Positions 46,501 through 59,060 are shown, numbered from the stretch's first letter. The stretch is 64,000 nt of DNA from Argopecten irradians (GCF_041381155.1 NC_091142.1:21352362-21416361), one strand, 5' to 3'. Made by a program: numbers and translations. The notes: generated from the letters alone by a model not told the origin.

Positions 46501-46515
46501 CTTTCAGGTACATAA
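43508..46515 (+). CDS. Gene E: secreted 12-Cys peptide, second subfamily
   Basis: Exons: 43,508-43,556, 44,472-44,669 and 46,508-46,515 (stop TAA). Donors are GTAAGT and GTACGT; acceptors follow TATTGTTTTAG and TTATACTTTCAG. Both introns are phase 1, as in genes A-C. The 84-residue product has a signal peptide (about 1-20, MTRIYFCISVLVLVQIASSA) and cysteines at 25, 33, 37, 45, 50, 52, 59, 65, 69, 76, 81 and 83. These form two modules C-x(5-7)-C-x3-C-x(6-7)-C-x4-C-x-C, more regular than in A-C. Histidine is not enriched (3 residues). AATAAA lies at 46,583-46,588. Reading through the second donor gives the same ending, Cys-Thr-stop (44,677). Likely a secreted protease inhibitor related to the cvSI/I84 group, with lower certainty than A-C. 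Confidence 0.8.
44165..46505 (+). repeat. Source copy of the duplicated E block
   Basis: Partner of 880-3,140. It spans the end of intron 1, exon 2 and intron 2 up to the exon 3 acceptor. Confidence 0.8.
45840..45962. repeat. Hairpin in intron 2 of gene E (copy 2)
   Basis: Same TTTTTGTAGGTT...AACCTACAAAAA foldback as 2,588-2,708, with a few substitutions in the arms. Confidence 0.75.
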
Positions 46516-46582
46516 ACAAATTGCCAGATCTTCATCATCGTCAATCTAAACCATTTTATCATGATTATCTTGTCTTCTTATG

Positions 46583-46588
46583 AATAAA
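46583..46588 (+). terminator. Poly(A) signal of gene E
   Basis: AATAAA 68 bases past the exon 3 stop codon, which supports exon 3 as the terminal exon. Confidence 0.6.
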
Positions 46589-46599
46589 ACCATCCAAAC

Positions 46600-47080
46600 A
46601 TTGAAACAACTTTCATATGATTTTGATTATCTTGTAGATAGTAAATGTTTGTTATCTTGGTTTCTTTCATCCGTTATAATTAAATTCGGGACCAAATACC
46701 ATTATGAACATCGGGAAAGACTGAAATGTTATACTTGGTGTGACCAACGGTGGGTGGGTTCGCTAAAATGTAAATAATAATTGAAAATCAACCTTTACAG
46801 TATTCAATTAGAATAGTACGGGCAAAAAATATCTTTAAAAAATAGATGCTGTTATTGTATACTAAGTAGATGTTGATTTATTAAAGTTCAAAATATACCC
46901 ATCCGAAGTTGCAAGCAAAGCGTGAATGTGCCAAGGAGCATTTATCCAGTAGGCCTCTATGGATAAACAGTGATACGACTCTGTGCTGAAAGGAAATAGG
47001 GTTTAGGGCTTTTATTTGCGATGTTTGTGATTTTTATTTTTTATAACTCGATCCCTGGTAATGGCCCTTAACATGACTTT
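46600..47080. other. Intergenic, no feature recognised
   Basis: No gene or repeat could be supported. Confidence 0.35.
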
Positions 47081-47640
47081 CTGATATTCAAGCTATAAGG
47101 CCATGGTCATTTTGATACTTTATTTGTCTATGTCGGTTGAAAAATGTCAATGTTATGACTATTTTTCATTTTTCAGTGAAATTCGAGATGGCGTCCATTT
47201 TGATGATGTCATAACCAGAATTTATACAATGTTAACATTGGTGTTTTGGTTGTTGTTGATTTTACTGATTGATAAGAGGTAAAAAAACTGATTACAAATA
47301 ATAGTTTGCTATTTGGAAACATTTCTGCTGCGTTAAGCCAAAAATGAAAAATATGCTAAAAAATTACAATTTTTAAGCTTAAAATCCGATTTTTTCATTT
47401 ACTGCGTAGAAACCACTACATATATTGGATTATTTGGTCCTGATGTGCATTTATGTTCTATTGTGGTCATTTTGATACTTCATTTGTCTACTTCGGTTGA
47501 AAAATGTCAATGTTATGACAACTTTTCAATTTTTAGTGAAAATCAAGTTAGCGGCCATCTTGATGACGTCATAACCGGAAGTTCATCCCAATTTATGCAA
47601 TGTTAACATTTTGATTTGTAATCAGTGGGTCATAAAGGTT
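47080..47640. repeat. Relic of the TAGGCCGGGATC element family
   Basis: Two direct copies (about 47,100-47,290 and 47,455-47,640) of the arm sequence from the 2.5-kb element, sharing GGTTGAAAAATGTCAATG, GATGACGTCATAACCGGAAG and CAGTGGGTCATAA. The terminal tips are missing. Confidence 0.7.
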
Positions 47641-48477
47641 CAGAAAAATATTGGTTCGGAGGTTCGGGGTGCATTTGGGACTCTGTTTGCCCATTGCCTA
47701 TATATCTTATGTCTTCTCAAATGATGGTTAACAAGAGTTATCCCTCTTTGCCTCTAGCTCAAACAGTCCAAGATATAAGACAAATTATTTATTTTCCTCG
47801 ATATTTATCGTGTTGAGCACACGCAATTATTTTTATGTCATTTAACTTTGACCTAATGAGTTTTTTCCACGTGTTTTACTAATATATGTCGAACGAATAA
47901 AAACACACACAATGTATCACGACCTCTTATAATTCAGTTAGAGTGATCCAGCCTTATAAAAATCGTGACCCTTTTTACTTAATCAAACATTTTAAACATG
48001 AAATTAAAAGTTTCATGAATTCATGTACCAGACATATATATATTTTACACTTTGATATTGTCTTGTTTTTGAAGTTATGTATCTTTTGAACTACTTTAAA
48101 AGTAAGGTAACTTCAAGTATTATTTCAAAGTCGATAGAATGCATAGTATTCCGTATCATAATTACGAAAAGTCTCAAACCAAATAATAAAATTGTTGAAT
48201 TGTTTAATATGTTACTTATATTATAGACGCTGTAGCATATTTAATGTTATCAAAATATTAAAATAATGTTAGTTAATTTTAATAGTTTCTAACATTGCAT
48301 AAAATTCAGTTAATCCTCATCTGGCCAACAAATGAAACATTTTATCCTTTTTTGAGCAATACCAACATCTTAATAATATCACGAATTTAAAAAGGGATAC
48401 GAACTCTCAGTAGTGGTATCATATTAACGTTATTGCATGTAACACCAATAATGGAAAAAGTATGATGATAGCTTTGT
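47640..48477. other. Intergenic, no feature recognised
   Basis: AT-rich unique sequence without a supported feature. Confidence 0.35.
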
Positions 48478-50250
48478 TCAAAGTCAAATACGATTGCGTC
48501 AAAGGAAGAAAAATAGAAAACATGATTAAGTTAAAGAAAAACTCAAACACGATTATATCAAAAGAAGAAACTCTAGAAACATGATTAACTTAAAGAACAA
48601 GAATTCAAACACAATTACATGAAAGGAAGAAAAACTAGAAACATGATTAAATTTAAAAAAAAAAAAAAAAAACAAAAACAAAAACGACGCGATTGTATGA
48701 ACGGAAGAAAAACTAGAAACATGATTAAATAAAAGAACAAAAACCTCAAACATACGGCGGCGTATTAGGGCCACTACAAAATTTTATTTATCTTGTACGT
48801 AAAAGTTATTATCTTGTACGTACAAGTTAATATCTTGTACGTACATCTTAGTATCTTTTACGTACAACTTAGTATCCTGTACGTACAAGTTACTATCTTG
48901 TACGTCTTGTACGTACAAGTTAGTATCTTGTACGTACAACTTATAGTATCTTGTACGTACAACTTATAGTATCTTGTACGTACAAGATAGTATCTTGTAC
49001 GTACAACTTAGTATTTTGAACATACAAGTTGAGTTGAACTGCTGTTCATCACCGCAGAATTGAGTCACCCGCCTGATATTTTTCGTAATTAAAGATAGTC
49101 GGTCTACTTTGCATTGCTTCAAGCACGATCACAGGTTTATTAACTTATTTGACAATATTAAAAATATAAATATATATTAATGAGAACAATATCTTTTTCA
49201 CAATCGTAATTTGAAATTGCCGGATTATAAGTTGAAACTGTATAGTCACTTGCATTATTTTGAAACTGACACTGTATAGTTCCATTCGAGAAAACTGTAT
49301 AGTCGCTTGTTTTATAGATAAGATACATTTAGTGATAAAATGGATATGATACATCTCCGATGAATTATAAGTTTTATATATTAAACAAATTCGTAATTTT
49401 CTTCAGTAATAAAAGTTAAATACTTCACAATGGTGCCATTATTGGAAATGCTTGAGCATTTATTTTACTTCTTAATAGTAGTATTGAAAATAATTAACTG
49501 CCTCCGAAAAAAAATCCTAGGCATTATGCCCTAATTTGAATGAGTTACTGATTGCACAGACAACAAAAGCAAAACAAATTATTTCATATGTGTTTTTTTG
49601 TGTTTATTAGACATATATACACACATCAATTATTGTCCAAATGATGATCATAGTAAATACTCTGTTATAAACATTTACATATATGTGTTCGGAAACTTAT
49701 CACAGCATTACAACTCCACAACATATATTCTTTTGTCCCTTTGGCTTAAACAAAGTTTACGTAATATACGTATAGCTTCATGCGATGCCATTGTGACAGT
49801 AAACCAGCCACAGCCTTTAATACCGAGAGTTTCAACATTATACTATCTTGTACGTACAAGATACTAAGTTGTACGTACAAGATAGTAACTTGTACGTACA
49901 GGATACTAAGTTGTACGTACAAGATACTAAGTTGTACGTACAAGATATTAACTTGTACGTACAAGATAATAACTTGTACGTACAAGATAAATAAAATTTT
50001 GTAGTGGCCCTAATACACCGCCGTACAAACACGACTGTATCAACAGAAGAAAATCTAGAAACATATTAAAGTTAAAGAACAAAACAAAACATCAAACACA
50101 ACTGAATGAAAGGTAGAAAAAAAACTAAAAATATATTTAAAATTAAAAAAAAAGATTACCAAAACTACAGACATAAGTAACGTAAAGAATATACCCGACT
50201 GTATGAACGGAAAATAAAACTAGGAACACGATTAAATGAAACAAAACAAA
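48478..50250. repeat. 65-bp tandem repeat array, split by a transposon
   Basis: Units contain GAAGAAAAACTAGAAACATG, ATTAAATTAAAGAAC and CTCAAACACGATTGTATG. About four units lie left of 48,752 and about three degraded units right of 50,026. The two halves join in register when the intervening element is removed. Confidence 0.75.
48753..50025. mobile_element. 1.27-kb element with palindrome-array inverted ends
   Basis: The first and last 48 or so bases are inverted copies with one mismatch (TACGGCGG(C/T)GTATTAGGGC...). They are flanked by CAAACA at 48,747-48,752 and 50,026-50,031. Next to the tips are arrays of CTTGTACGTACAAG-type palindromes: about ten units at 48,790-49,020 and about eight at 49,845-49,990. 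The core (49,030-49,840) includes sequence related to the AAAGATGCT family (around 49,490-49,670). No transposase frame was found. Class unassigned. Confidence 0.85.
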
Positions 50251-51850
50251 ATATCAGCTTGTCAAAAAGACTACGTTTCCTTCGCTTGATATAATTTTTT
50301 ACAGAGAGAAAACAAAAAGAACGAAGAAACATGAAATTGTAGAAAAGAAACGACAATCTTGATCGATGATGAGAGAAAATAATAAGGAAGATACATCCGG
50401 GATATAAATTGTTACCTCTGAGTGAACATATTTTAAGGCATTATCATAGTTTATGTAATGAGAGTGATACACAACCAGTCGACATGTGTAACGATGACGA
50501 CGTATCCATGTCACCTTCGTCAAACAAAAACGTCATACATAAAGGTTTCACCAGTAATGAAACAGTATCTTTACATGAACCATACTTATCTACCTAAAGA
50601 ATCACTGTAATAATCATCTTAATGTTCTGTGCTGTCATGCAAAATGTTGTAAAATAATTCAATCAAATTATTTTTGAGTTATCACATACTATTATTATAT
50701 GTTTTCGTAACATAATCCTATTTTGTGTTCTATATAGTTATTTATCACATACAATGTGCTAGATATTCCATAAATTTCCCCATATGATATCTTTGTATAT
50801 GTCACTAATGTAATATAACCCAGAGCGGTTTTCTGCGACTGGAAAATTCATTGTAACGTCATGACGGAAACAATAAAATGACGTCGGGATTTCGAGGATA
50901 ACGGGATACAATGACTGTCTCTGCTGAATTTTCGTAATACATTTTGACCTGAGATTCCGTAAAAAATATAAGATGCTGTAGCGATGTGATAAAAAGAATC
51001 TTACATTAAATTATGCGTTCATTTCACATAAGATTTTATGAACTTTTCCCAAAGCTTTAATTTTTTGGGCACCAATGCTCGTAAAAATAAAAGTATCCTA
51101 TGCTCGTTTCATGAAATTTCATATCCAATGAACATTATTTAAGATCCTATATGTATCGCATTATCCGCTTGATATCCTGTGAATTTGCACATGAAATATC
51201 TTTGTATATGCTACTATTTAAGGATAAAGTTAAATAACTTTTTTTATGTCATTTAAGCATTGATGTCTCTATTTTTTTTAATTTCATAGTGGTATGAAAA
51301 AAAATGTTTGCAAACTATGTGAATCCGCATTGTAGATTCTAACAAAGTTTGCAAACAAAATTTATTTCATAACCCGATAAAGTTGAAAAATAGTTGCATC
51401 AATGCTTTTAAATAATTTTTCAGACTACTAATTAACATAAAACACTTTTAAAAGTATGATTCCATTGACATTCCAAGGATTTTTTTTCTAAATCAATTCG
51501 CGCAACATCGACGTCTCTATTGTGACGTCATTATAACGTCGGGTTTTCGCGCAATTCTCGGATTTTTTTCGTCATAGTATATGAAGAAAACGTTTCTGCC
51601 AATCAGAAAGTCGGATAAAGTATGAAAACAAAAATAAATAATTATTGATGTATAAGAGAAAAATTTGAGTGTACTTCAAATAAATACAATTTATATCGCC
51701 ATAAAGTTTTATATAATCTCATATGAAATGAACACTCGTTTAAGTTCCTTTCTAACTCAATAGGCGGTGTTCTTAAACTCCCAAAAACACTCAGAATAAA
51801 CGATGCAACTGTTGATTAACATTTTGTTTATACCACACGTGGAATAACCT
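50251..51850. other. Intergenic, one dispersed repeat
   Basis: The second copy of the 4.2-kb repeat is at 50,760-51,000. A short inverted pair GTTTGCAAACTATG and AAGTTTGCAAAC lies near 51,305-51,355. No gene recognised. Confidence 0.4.
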
Positions 51851-51852
51851 CT

Positions 51853-52595
51853 GTACGCATTCTGATTGGCTGACATGGTGAACTTTGACCGAACTACTTA
51901 TTTCTCAGTTTCTCAGTGCCGCATCATCATTTGTCAACGTCATGAATAATCGACTGACGTCATGCTACCGTGTATGTTAGGATCGCTGCTTGACGCCAAC
52001 ACTGCTGCTGGAAAGCGTACCGTATGTGACGTGGTTGTTGTGTCAAAAACGTGACGTTTTTATGTGAAGTATAGTAATAGGTGTAATTCGTTTTGATGGA
52101 AAAAGGATATTACTGGTGAATTTGTTAGATTAAACGAGTCTGTGACGAACTTGAACTTGATAACAATGGCTTGATGATTATTTGGCGGGAAGTAAACGGC
52201 ACGGCTCTGCCGTGCGCAAGCTTGTATATAGTCCGACAGTGAGCGATATATTGTTGGAGTAACTTTGAAAAAAAAATCTATTCAATAATACGTTTAATGA
52301 GAAATTTTTCATCCTAAAATTGACTTTTTGAATATTGATTAATGCCTTTTTGCTGATGAAAATATTACTACAATTTATTTGCATATGTCGGCAAACACAT
52401 GTTATCACATCGTCGCCGTATTTCTATCGGCTAAAAGCTGATATAACTGTGGTAAAAAACAAGTTATACGACTCGTGCTTGTTGGATACTCCTGAGTTAT
52501 TTTTAGTGTTACAAAAGACGCTCGTGTCTTTTGTAACTTTTAAAAATAACTCACTCGTGTGGAATAAAGTCGATATCCAACGACCAATCGTTGTG
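51853..52595. mobile_element. 743-bp GTACGCAT element with 8-bp target duplication
   Basis: Flanked by TAACCTCT at 51,845-51,852 and 52,596-52,603. It begins GTACGCATTCTGATTGG and ends CGACCAATCGTTGTG. A hairpin lies near the right end (GTTGGATA..CTCCTGAGTTATTTTTA against its inverse; inner AAAAGACGCTCGTGTCTTTT). Eight-base duplication fits hAT-type or P-type transposition. No coding capacity. Copies at 36,057-36,839 (inverted) and 18,334-18,495 (decayed). Confidence 0.75.
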
Positions 52596-52603
52596 TAACC
52601 TCT

Positions 52604-55600
52604 ATATATATCTCATGACCTAGTTGTGCTAAATTCTACAAGTGTCTAAAACAACGTCACATGTTACACATTCACTTGTTGCAATATTAAAGAGGTGAGC
52701 ACGTCCATGTTGACATTATAGCGTGAATCAAGTTTAGAGATAAAAAATAGGTGACTTCCCTTCATTGCCTAGATATCCCCTTTCCTCTCTTATCAATAGG
52801 TATTCTGACCTTTTATTTCCTTTATCAATTTATATTGCCTCCTAATCGCCATATGATGGGTGGGATTATTAAGTCTTTGAAAAGGTACTTATATTTCTTT
52901 TGTAGGAATCTCTTCCTTGTTGAATATGATGAACGCAAATAAATGTAAAAAAGTAAACACAAATGTATTGTTTTGCTTTGGTTTTGAATTATTATTATTA
53001 TTTTTGTAATGATAAAGGTAAAATGATTAGATAGGTATTAAACGTGTAGTATATCAAATTAATACTTGATGGTGTTTTGTACGTCCTGCAATCATCGTAT
53101 AGAAATTTTATAAAAAATTTTTAAAACTCAAATACTTTAAATAAAAGTGATTTGTTCCGTATTTTGTATACTGACAAAATCACGCACTGTCTGTTGTGTT
53201 ACACAGTAACAAAAGCATTATGAGAGGTTCATGATCCCATAGGTATTCAATTTTACAGAAGTCAAAATAACGGTTACAAAATGAATTCTTAGAATGTAGG
53301 ACTACTGTATTTTAATTTACGAAACCACTCATGGTCAGACGGCCACGCAGTGGTCTCCAGACTTTTATTTCACAATTATTTACAGTTTTAATTGTTGGAC
53401 TACGTGACCAAGCGACTTATTTTCTGATGGTTTTCATCTCAGCAAAAAACATACTAAAAAACGAAGAGTTGTCTATATCATGGTAAAGTACACTGATGTG
53501 TACGTAGGTAGTCGCTAACAATTATAAGAATTTCTAAAGCGTAATTCCACTTCAATTAAATTAAGTAGCTGAAGGCAAAAAAACAGAGCAGATTTTATGG
53601 ACAGTCGTTGTATATGAATAGAACCTCTTTTTTTTTTTCAAAAAATAATTAGATAACTTTTCTCCAAATTTACAAGGATTGAAAAGTAGAATAAAAAGTT
53701 TATCGCCAATCATATCCATGAGCCTGAATAAAAAATGCACGACGGGGAGAGTCTAGGAAACAGTTAAAATTATTGTTTCATCGTCACAATATGCTGACAA
53801 TAAGTAAGATATTTTAAATCTCTATCATTTAACTCCATTTATGTTACAATTACTATAAGAAAGAGTTGAATTAACATGACCGACACCGTATTTTATTCAA
53901 ATGGTGACATTTTTTAAATTAATATAAACAAACTATCTATTTGATATCTATCTAATTTCAACAGACACATAAAAACATTAAAGAAATCAAAGCAAGTGTC
54001 CAAAAATATCAATAACACAAAATTAAAGCAAAAGTCTGTGTAGCGGTTACCACTGCCTTCTATTATCCCGGAGGATGGTACTCTTTACCTTCATTATTGG
54101 TTTTCGTCAATGAAGGATGATACACTGACTCATTCTTTGAATCCATTGTCTTTATGATTAGTGTGTTCATTTGTGCTCATACATCAACTCATCTATCGGA
54201 ATGATTTTTAGGTTTATAAAAGTCTTGATAAATTAGAGTCGCAAAAGTTTTTACCGTTTATGCCAGCCACACTTATCATTCCCCCTTATAATGATTTACA
54301 AAATATATTGAAAAAATTATTCTTAATAACGCCTGGTCGTTTCTTAATATGTTTCCGTGCGAAGTCCTTATTACAGCGTCATACATAATCCGCTACTTCT
54401 CGCTAGCGAAGCGAAAAAGCAAAATTGTACTTTCATCGTAAACCATACTTCTTACAGGACATCTCGAATTGTTTTGATACGGATAACTTCATTTAGGCCA
54501 TCGGATGTAGATATTTTGACGTTGATATTTGATTTTTATCATAAACTTTCTATTTGGTTCTTTTGAATACGTTTAGTAGAACTCCTCGATTAATCGATTT
54601 TATGTTTTATATGACGATTTCTTTATTATATCGCCATTTGAGAAAATTAACAACCACAATTTTGAGTGACCAAATGTGATACTGGAACCTGACTGTTAGA
54701 GCGACAAGCGAAATGAAAGAGTTAGAAAACAGTCACAAATATCAAGCGCCGGGTCCCAGTGATACACAGGGTGGCCATTGCGTTGTAAATGTGTCATTTA
54801 GGACCTTAGATAAGAGGTCTTAGGTGGACTTCTCAGAAAAGATGGTGTGTAGAGTGGACATTATACAGATGGCGGTTGACCCGGTAGTATAATCTAAGTA
54901 ACACCACAGCATTTGAAACAATACATCTTATCTATAAATGTTAATAATTAGTAAGACGGAACTGTTCCCATACTCAGAAAGCACGGGCGAATTGCGACTG
55001 CGCCGGTTGTCCTGTGCTGGTAGAAGGGACCTCCGACACCTGTATTTTAATGCGACTTACTTAAAATGTCGATCCAATTTCGTATTTACATATATCCAGA
55101 GAATGTCTAGAATAAAAGGATTCGTTATATCACCTTATAAAGACCATGCTGGGAGAGAAAGCCTGGGATCTTTGTTGAATGGGGGCTTGTTTTCTTGGTA
55201 GATTATCAGTAGTTTAGTGAAGAATCCGCCCAACACTAGAGATCACTTATGACAACACTAATACTTCTGTCCCATATACCCGGGGTACAGGATCAAATGT
55301 TTGCATAGTCGCCTCGGATTTCACCTCAATTTGTACGGATAACCGTTAAGTTTATCATATGCATATGTTGTATCGATAGTTTATTACCATGTTCATGTGA
55401 ACTGAATTTTATAATCTTACTATAATTCATATTTATGTATGTCAAAAAACATCAATGACCTCAAAAGCGCTAAGGTTTTGCTAAGATAAATCAGGAAATT
55501 ATGTCAATAGCCTATCTATAGTTACATTGATATTCATAATTAATTTTTGTTATAATTGCGATCTAAAGGTTTGTCCTCTCAGAAAATACATTTAATAAAC

Positions 55601-57084
55601 CATCATATCAGACAATAAAATAATAAATGATGATATATTTGTAAACGGATTGTAATGCTGACAAATAATTGAATGGTACATCCTCGTACTGTTACTCATA
55701 AGAAGATAAACGTCGTATCTACAGAAATATCGGATACATGCATAGTAAAAGTTATATAACATATCATTTTAATCTGCAGAATTTTTCGAATTTTGGAAGG
55801 TTTCAAATTATTTCGTGAGTAGACATATTCCTGATGACTTTAGTTACAACGATAACAATAACTTGATTTTAATACTCATTCTTTTTTATCAGAAGGCAAT
55901 GACAGATAATTTCATGATATGTTACTTTATACCATCTTATGTGTACCAAGCGTTGAGAGTATGATGGAGAATATTCCATTATTTAAAAAAAATGTCCAGT
56001 TTCAATGACGTTATGTCGGCAAAGTTAATCGAATTACCGATTATTAGTAAATGTGTTTTTTATCGAAGCCTAGAAAACCGCTTTCGTCTCCCTCCCCGAG
56101 ATCGTTTTTACATGTATACACTTCGAAAGAACTCATTCATCCACAAAATTTGAAGTTTGAAAAAATAGATACAAATGCGTCCATAGGGAAAAACAGTTGG
56201 AGAAGCTGACGAACTGGCGGTGAGCTTCTTTGATTGATTTTGGATGATGTTTAAAGGAAATCTGTAACATCACACAATGTATAAGTTTCAGCAAAGTCAT
56301 ACACCACCCCAAAACTAGGAAAAAAAAACAATTGTTTCTATTTACAAAAGTGTCATAAAAATGAGGGTATGTCGTCAGGTACAGGTATTTACATGATATC
56401 AAAGAGGGAAAATCGTCCAAATGCTACTTAGGAGAGTCCCCAGATTTAATGTTAAATAGACGTTTCATAAACCGTTTTAAGCTATTAAACGAGGGCGTCA
56501 CTCAATATCAAAACTTATAACAATAATTACGTTTGTAAATAATGAAGCTTTATTGCTTGTCTTTGTCGCATGACAACTACAAATGTACTGCCAGTAATTA
56601 TGACGAATACACTTAGTATTTAGTAGAAAAACATGCTAAAAATTGTTAAAATCAACATTGGGTATGTTCCTTTTAATATAAACTGACCAAACAAAACAAG
56701 TACGTAATGTCCTTCATCATAAAAGTGGTAATAAGTCGTAGAAATTCGCCAAATACATTTGTAATGACAAGAGTAATCAAAAACAGTTACGTATACATGT
56801 CATATATACGTTTTTTAATTCAAACTAAAGCAATTTCTTAAAATATTTGTAAATCAAACGGTTTTACTAGGTATATATAAAATAATCTTACAGAATTAAC
56901 TATGGTAATTTTATTACGATATTCACCCAAAGGCAATTGAATATAAAGAATGAGACCAGGTGTTTCTGAAGAGAGTGAGAGCTTTTTTAATTTCACAAGG
57001 AATACCACATGGTTTATACAACATATCTAAAGCTGAGTTGCTACTTCTTTCGCACAATCTTCAATGGTGTGCAATACACATGTG
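52604..57084. other. 4.5-kb intergenic region, no feature recognised
   Basis: AT-rich sequence with only short open frames. An 87-codon frame at 54,938-55,201 has no motif, signal peptide or splice context that I recognise. No tandem arrays were seen. Confidence 0.4.
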
Positions 57085-57275
57085 TTTTTATTCCGTCTTT
57101 GCATATTACAGAGTTAGCTTTTTATGTCTTGTTGCGGTAGGTATCTATGGTGATGTCATTATTTTTGCACGCAATTCACGTCGTTTTCCGAATAGTAATG
57201 ACGTAACGCTAGCAAACACATGATGTCACAATCATTACCTGCCTGCAAGGAGCAGATAACTCTGTAATATGCTCA
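57085..57275 (+). pseudogene. Decayed E-type intron 2 start
   Basis: Aligns with 1,405-1,570 and 44,690-44,835: ATTACAGAGTTAGC, GTAGGTATC, CGCAATT, ATGACGT..CGCT(A/C)GCAAACA, GATGTCA and GATAACTCTGTAATATGC. The upstream bases where exon 2 would lie have no cysteine-coding frame. It marks a third, old E-type locus. Confidence 0.6.
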
Positions 57276-58280
57276 AATACCGAATAAACAATGGACTGGT
57301 AACAGCATAGTAGAGTGTTCATGATTTACCTACTTCGTGGTGGCTAGTTACATTTGATCGTCAGATGTATTAGTAGTGGGACATCCTCCGTGCCTAGTGC
57401 ATGTCGTATGGGATTTCTACTCTCAAGATAAAGGGATATACCTTCCCCGGAATGTTTGTATATACCCGGAAAAAATCTAGGTGATAACAGGAATCAGTAC
57501 TTGTTTTACCTAATACACGTATTTAAATGATCATATATTGGATGTTGGAATGACAAAGGTTGCCGGGCAAATTTCCAGCTGATGTGACATGCATTACATG
57601 GAATCAAGAGGCAGTAATATCCAATAGTCATATGATAAAGTAAATAATAGTAAATCTCTTTTTGGATCATTTATGATATTGGACTTCTAGAAAATTGTTT
57701 CGTGGAAATTCATAACCTGTCAAATAAAAATTATCATTAATGCATAAAAAAAATATACATTTTGTGTTAACAAAAATTCCTACAAGTTTTATTATCGCCC
57801 GTACCTCTATGGAATTTTGGAGGTGAGGTTAACATGAGGAAAATTAATAATAAAACCGTCAAGAAGAATGTTTCAAATTATGTTTGCATTTCAGAATTCT
57901 ACGTGTGTGTAGCCGTATACCGTCTGGCAGGTTAAAGCCTACCTTTAAGTGTATTTATGTAACATAAATGGAGAGGACAACTAACAGCCACACTATTCTC
58001 TCCAGTATGTGAGTAGCCATCTGCCTAAATCCCCTACCAGATCCGTTTCGTGATAAAAGGAATCAATTTATCTCAAATGTTTTTTTAAAATCCCCCATCA
58101 ATTTGGATAAAAATTTATGCAACCTTTTAAGGATGTTATCGCTCTAATCATACGTGCTTAATTAAACATTGGTAGAACCACATGCACATAATTTAATAGC
58201 GGTTTATGATGTTAGTTTTAGTTATCCAGAATAGTTTATTATCAAGTAGGATGTCAACTATTGATTTGATATCACGCAGA
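57276..58280. other. Intergenic, no feature recognised
   Basis: No supported feature. Confidence 0.35.
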
Positions 58281-59060
58281 ATAAGTGAAGTAAGACCGCT
58301 GTCTGGGAGTATGGGAGGAACACCCCCTGGGGGTAGGTGTAATGGATGGTGCGAAGTGGTGAGACATATGAAGATAATAAAGTAATAAGACAGTTGTTAA
58401 AGAAGAGGCCTTAGAAGAAAGGAGTAAGAGGTGGTCTAGATGGTTAAAGAGACAAAGCCAAAGAGTTGACGACGGAAGGTCATATGGGAATGCACAATCA
58501 AAAATATATGTAAGGAATATGGAAGGGTTTTGGACGGGCGATGGTGGAGTGAGACATGAAGAAACTAAAGGAGATGAGAATGATAACTGAAATGAACTAG
58601 GAGAGAAAGCAGTGAGGAATAGAAGGAGAATAGGGACAAAAGTCCAAAGAGGAGGAAGGGAGGTAAGGACATGTGGGCAGTAATAGAGATATTAGCAAAA
58701 GAGGGAACGGAGTAGTATTCAAAATGTGAAAATGTGAGAGATACGGAAAAAAGAGAAGATGGACGGGGAGAATGGACAATAGAATTCAACAGCATTTGTG
58801 GGACAAACGGAGTCAAAGCCACTAAGGGGCAATGTGGGATGAGGTAGACACGGAATGGATTAATACTGAGAATGGTTCAATGGAAAAATAGGCTAGGTGT
58901 GATAGTCGTGGCATGGATATACATTGGAAAATGAGAGCAAGGAAGTAGGTATGAATACGGAGGAATACGGAAATGAGAAAGGAGCAGCAAGTGTGAAGTC
59001 GAATTAAGGGGGAAGAGAGAGCTTTGTGTAAAAGATAGTGGTTCACGCGAGATTTAATGC
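58280..59060. other. Purine-rich strand-asymmetric tract
   Basis: The plus strand is dominated by A and G (AGGAGAGAAAGCAGTGAGG, AGAGGAGGAAGGGAGG and the like) for nearly 800 bases. Minus-strand frames rich in Ser, Leu, Phe and Pro (58,565-58,822) are products of this bias. No gene inferred. Confidence 0.6.

Noticed and set aside
49746-50032. Repetitive Tyr/Cys/Thr-rich frames on both strands
   Set aside because: They follow from the TTGTACGTACAA palindrome array of the transposon.
48478-50250. CRISPR-like array
   Set aside because: Spacers are not unique, the unit is a degenerate 65-bp minisatellite, and the genome is clearly eukaryotic.
50485-50597. MCNDDDVSM frame resembling the MCNDLDVSA start of the mature E peptide
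   Set aside because: The match stops after about nine residues. No cysteine pattern, acceptor or flanking homology follows, so it is probably chance.
58565-58822. 85-codon Ser/Leu/Phe/Pro-rich frame
   Set aside because: It reflects the pyrimidine-rich minus strand and has no gene signals.
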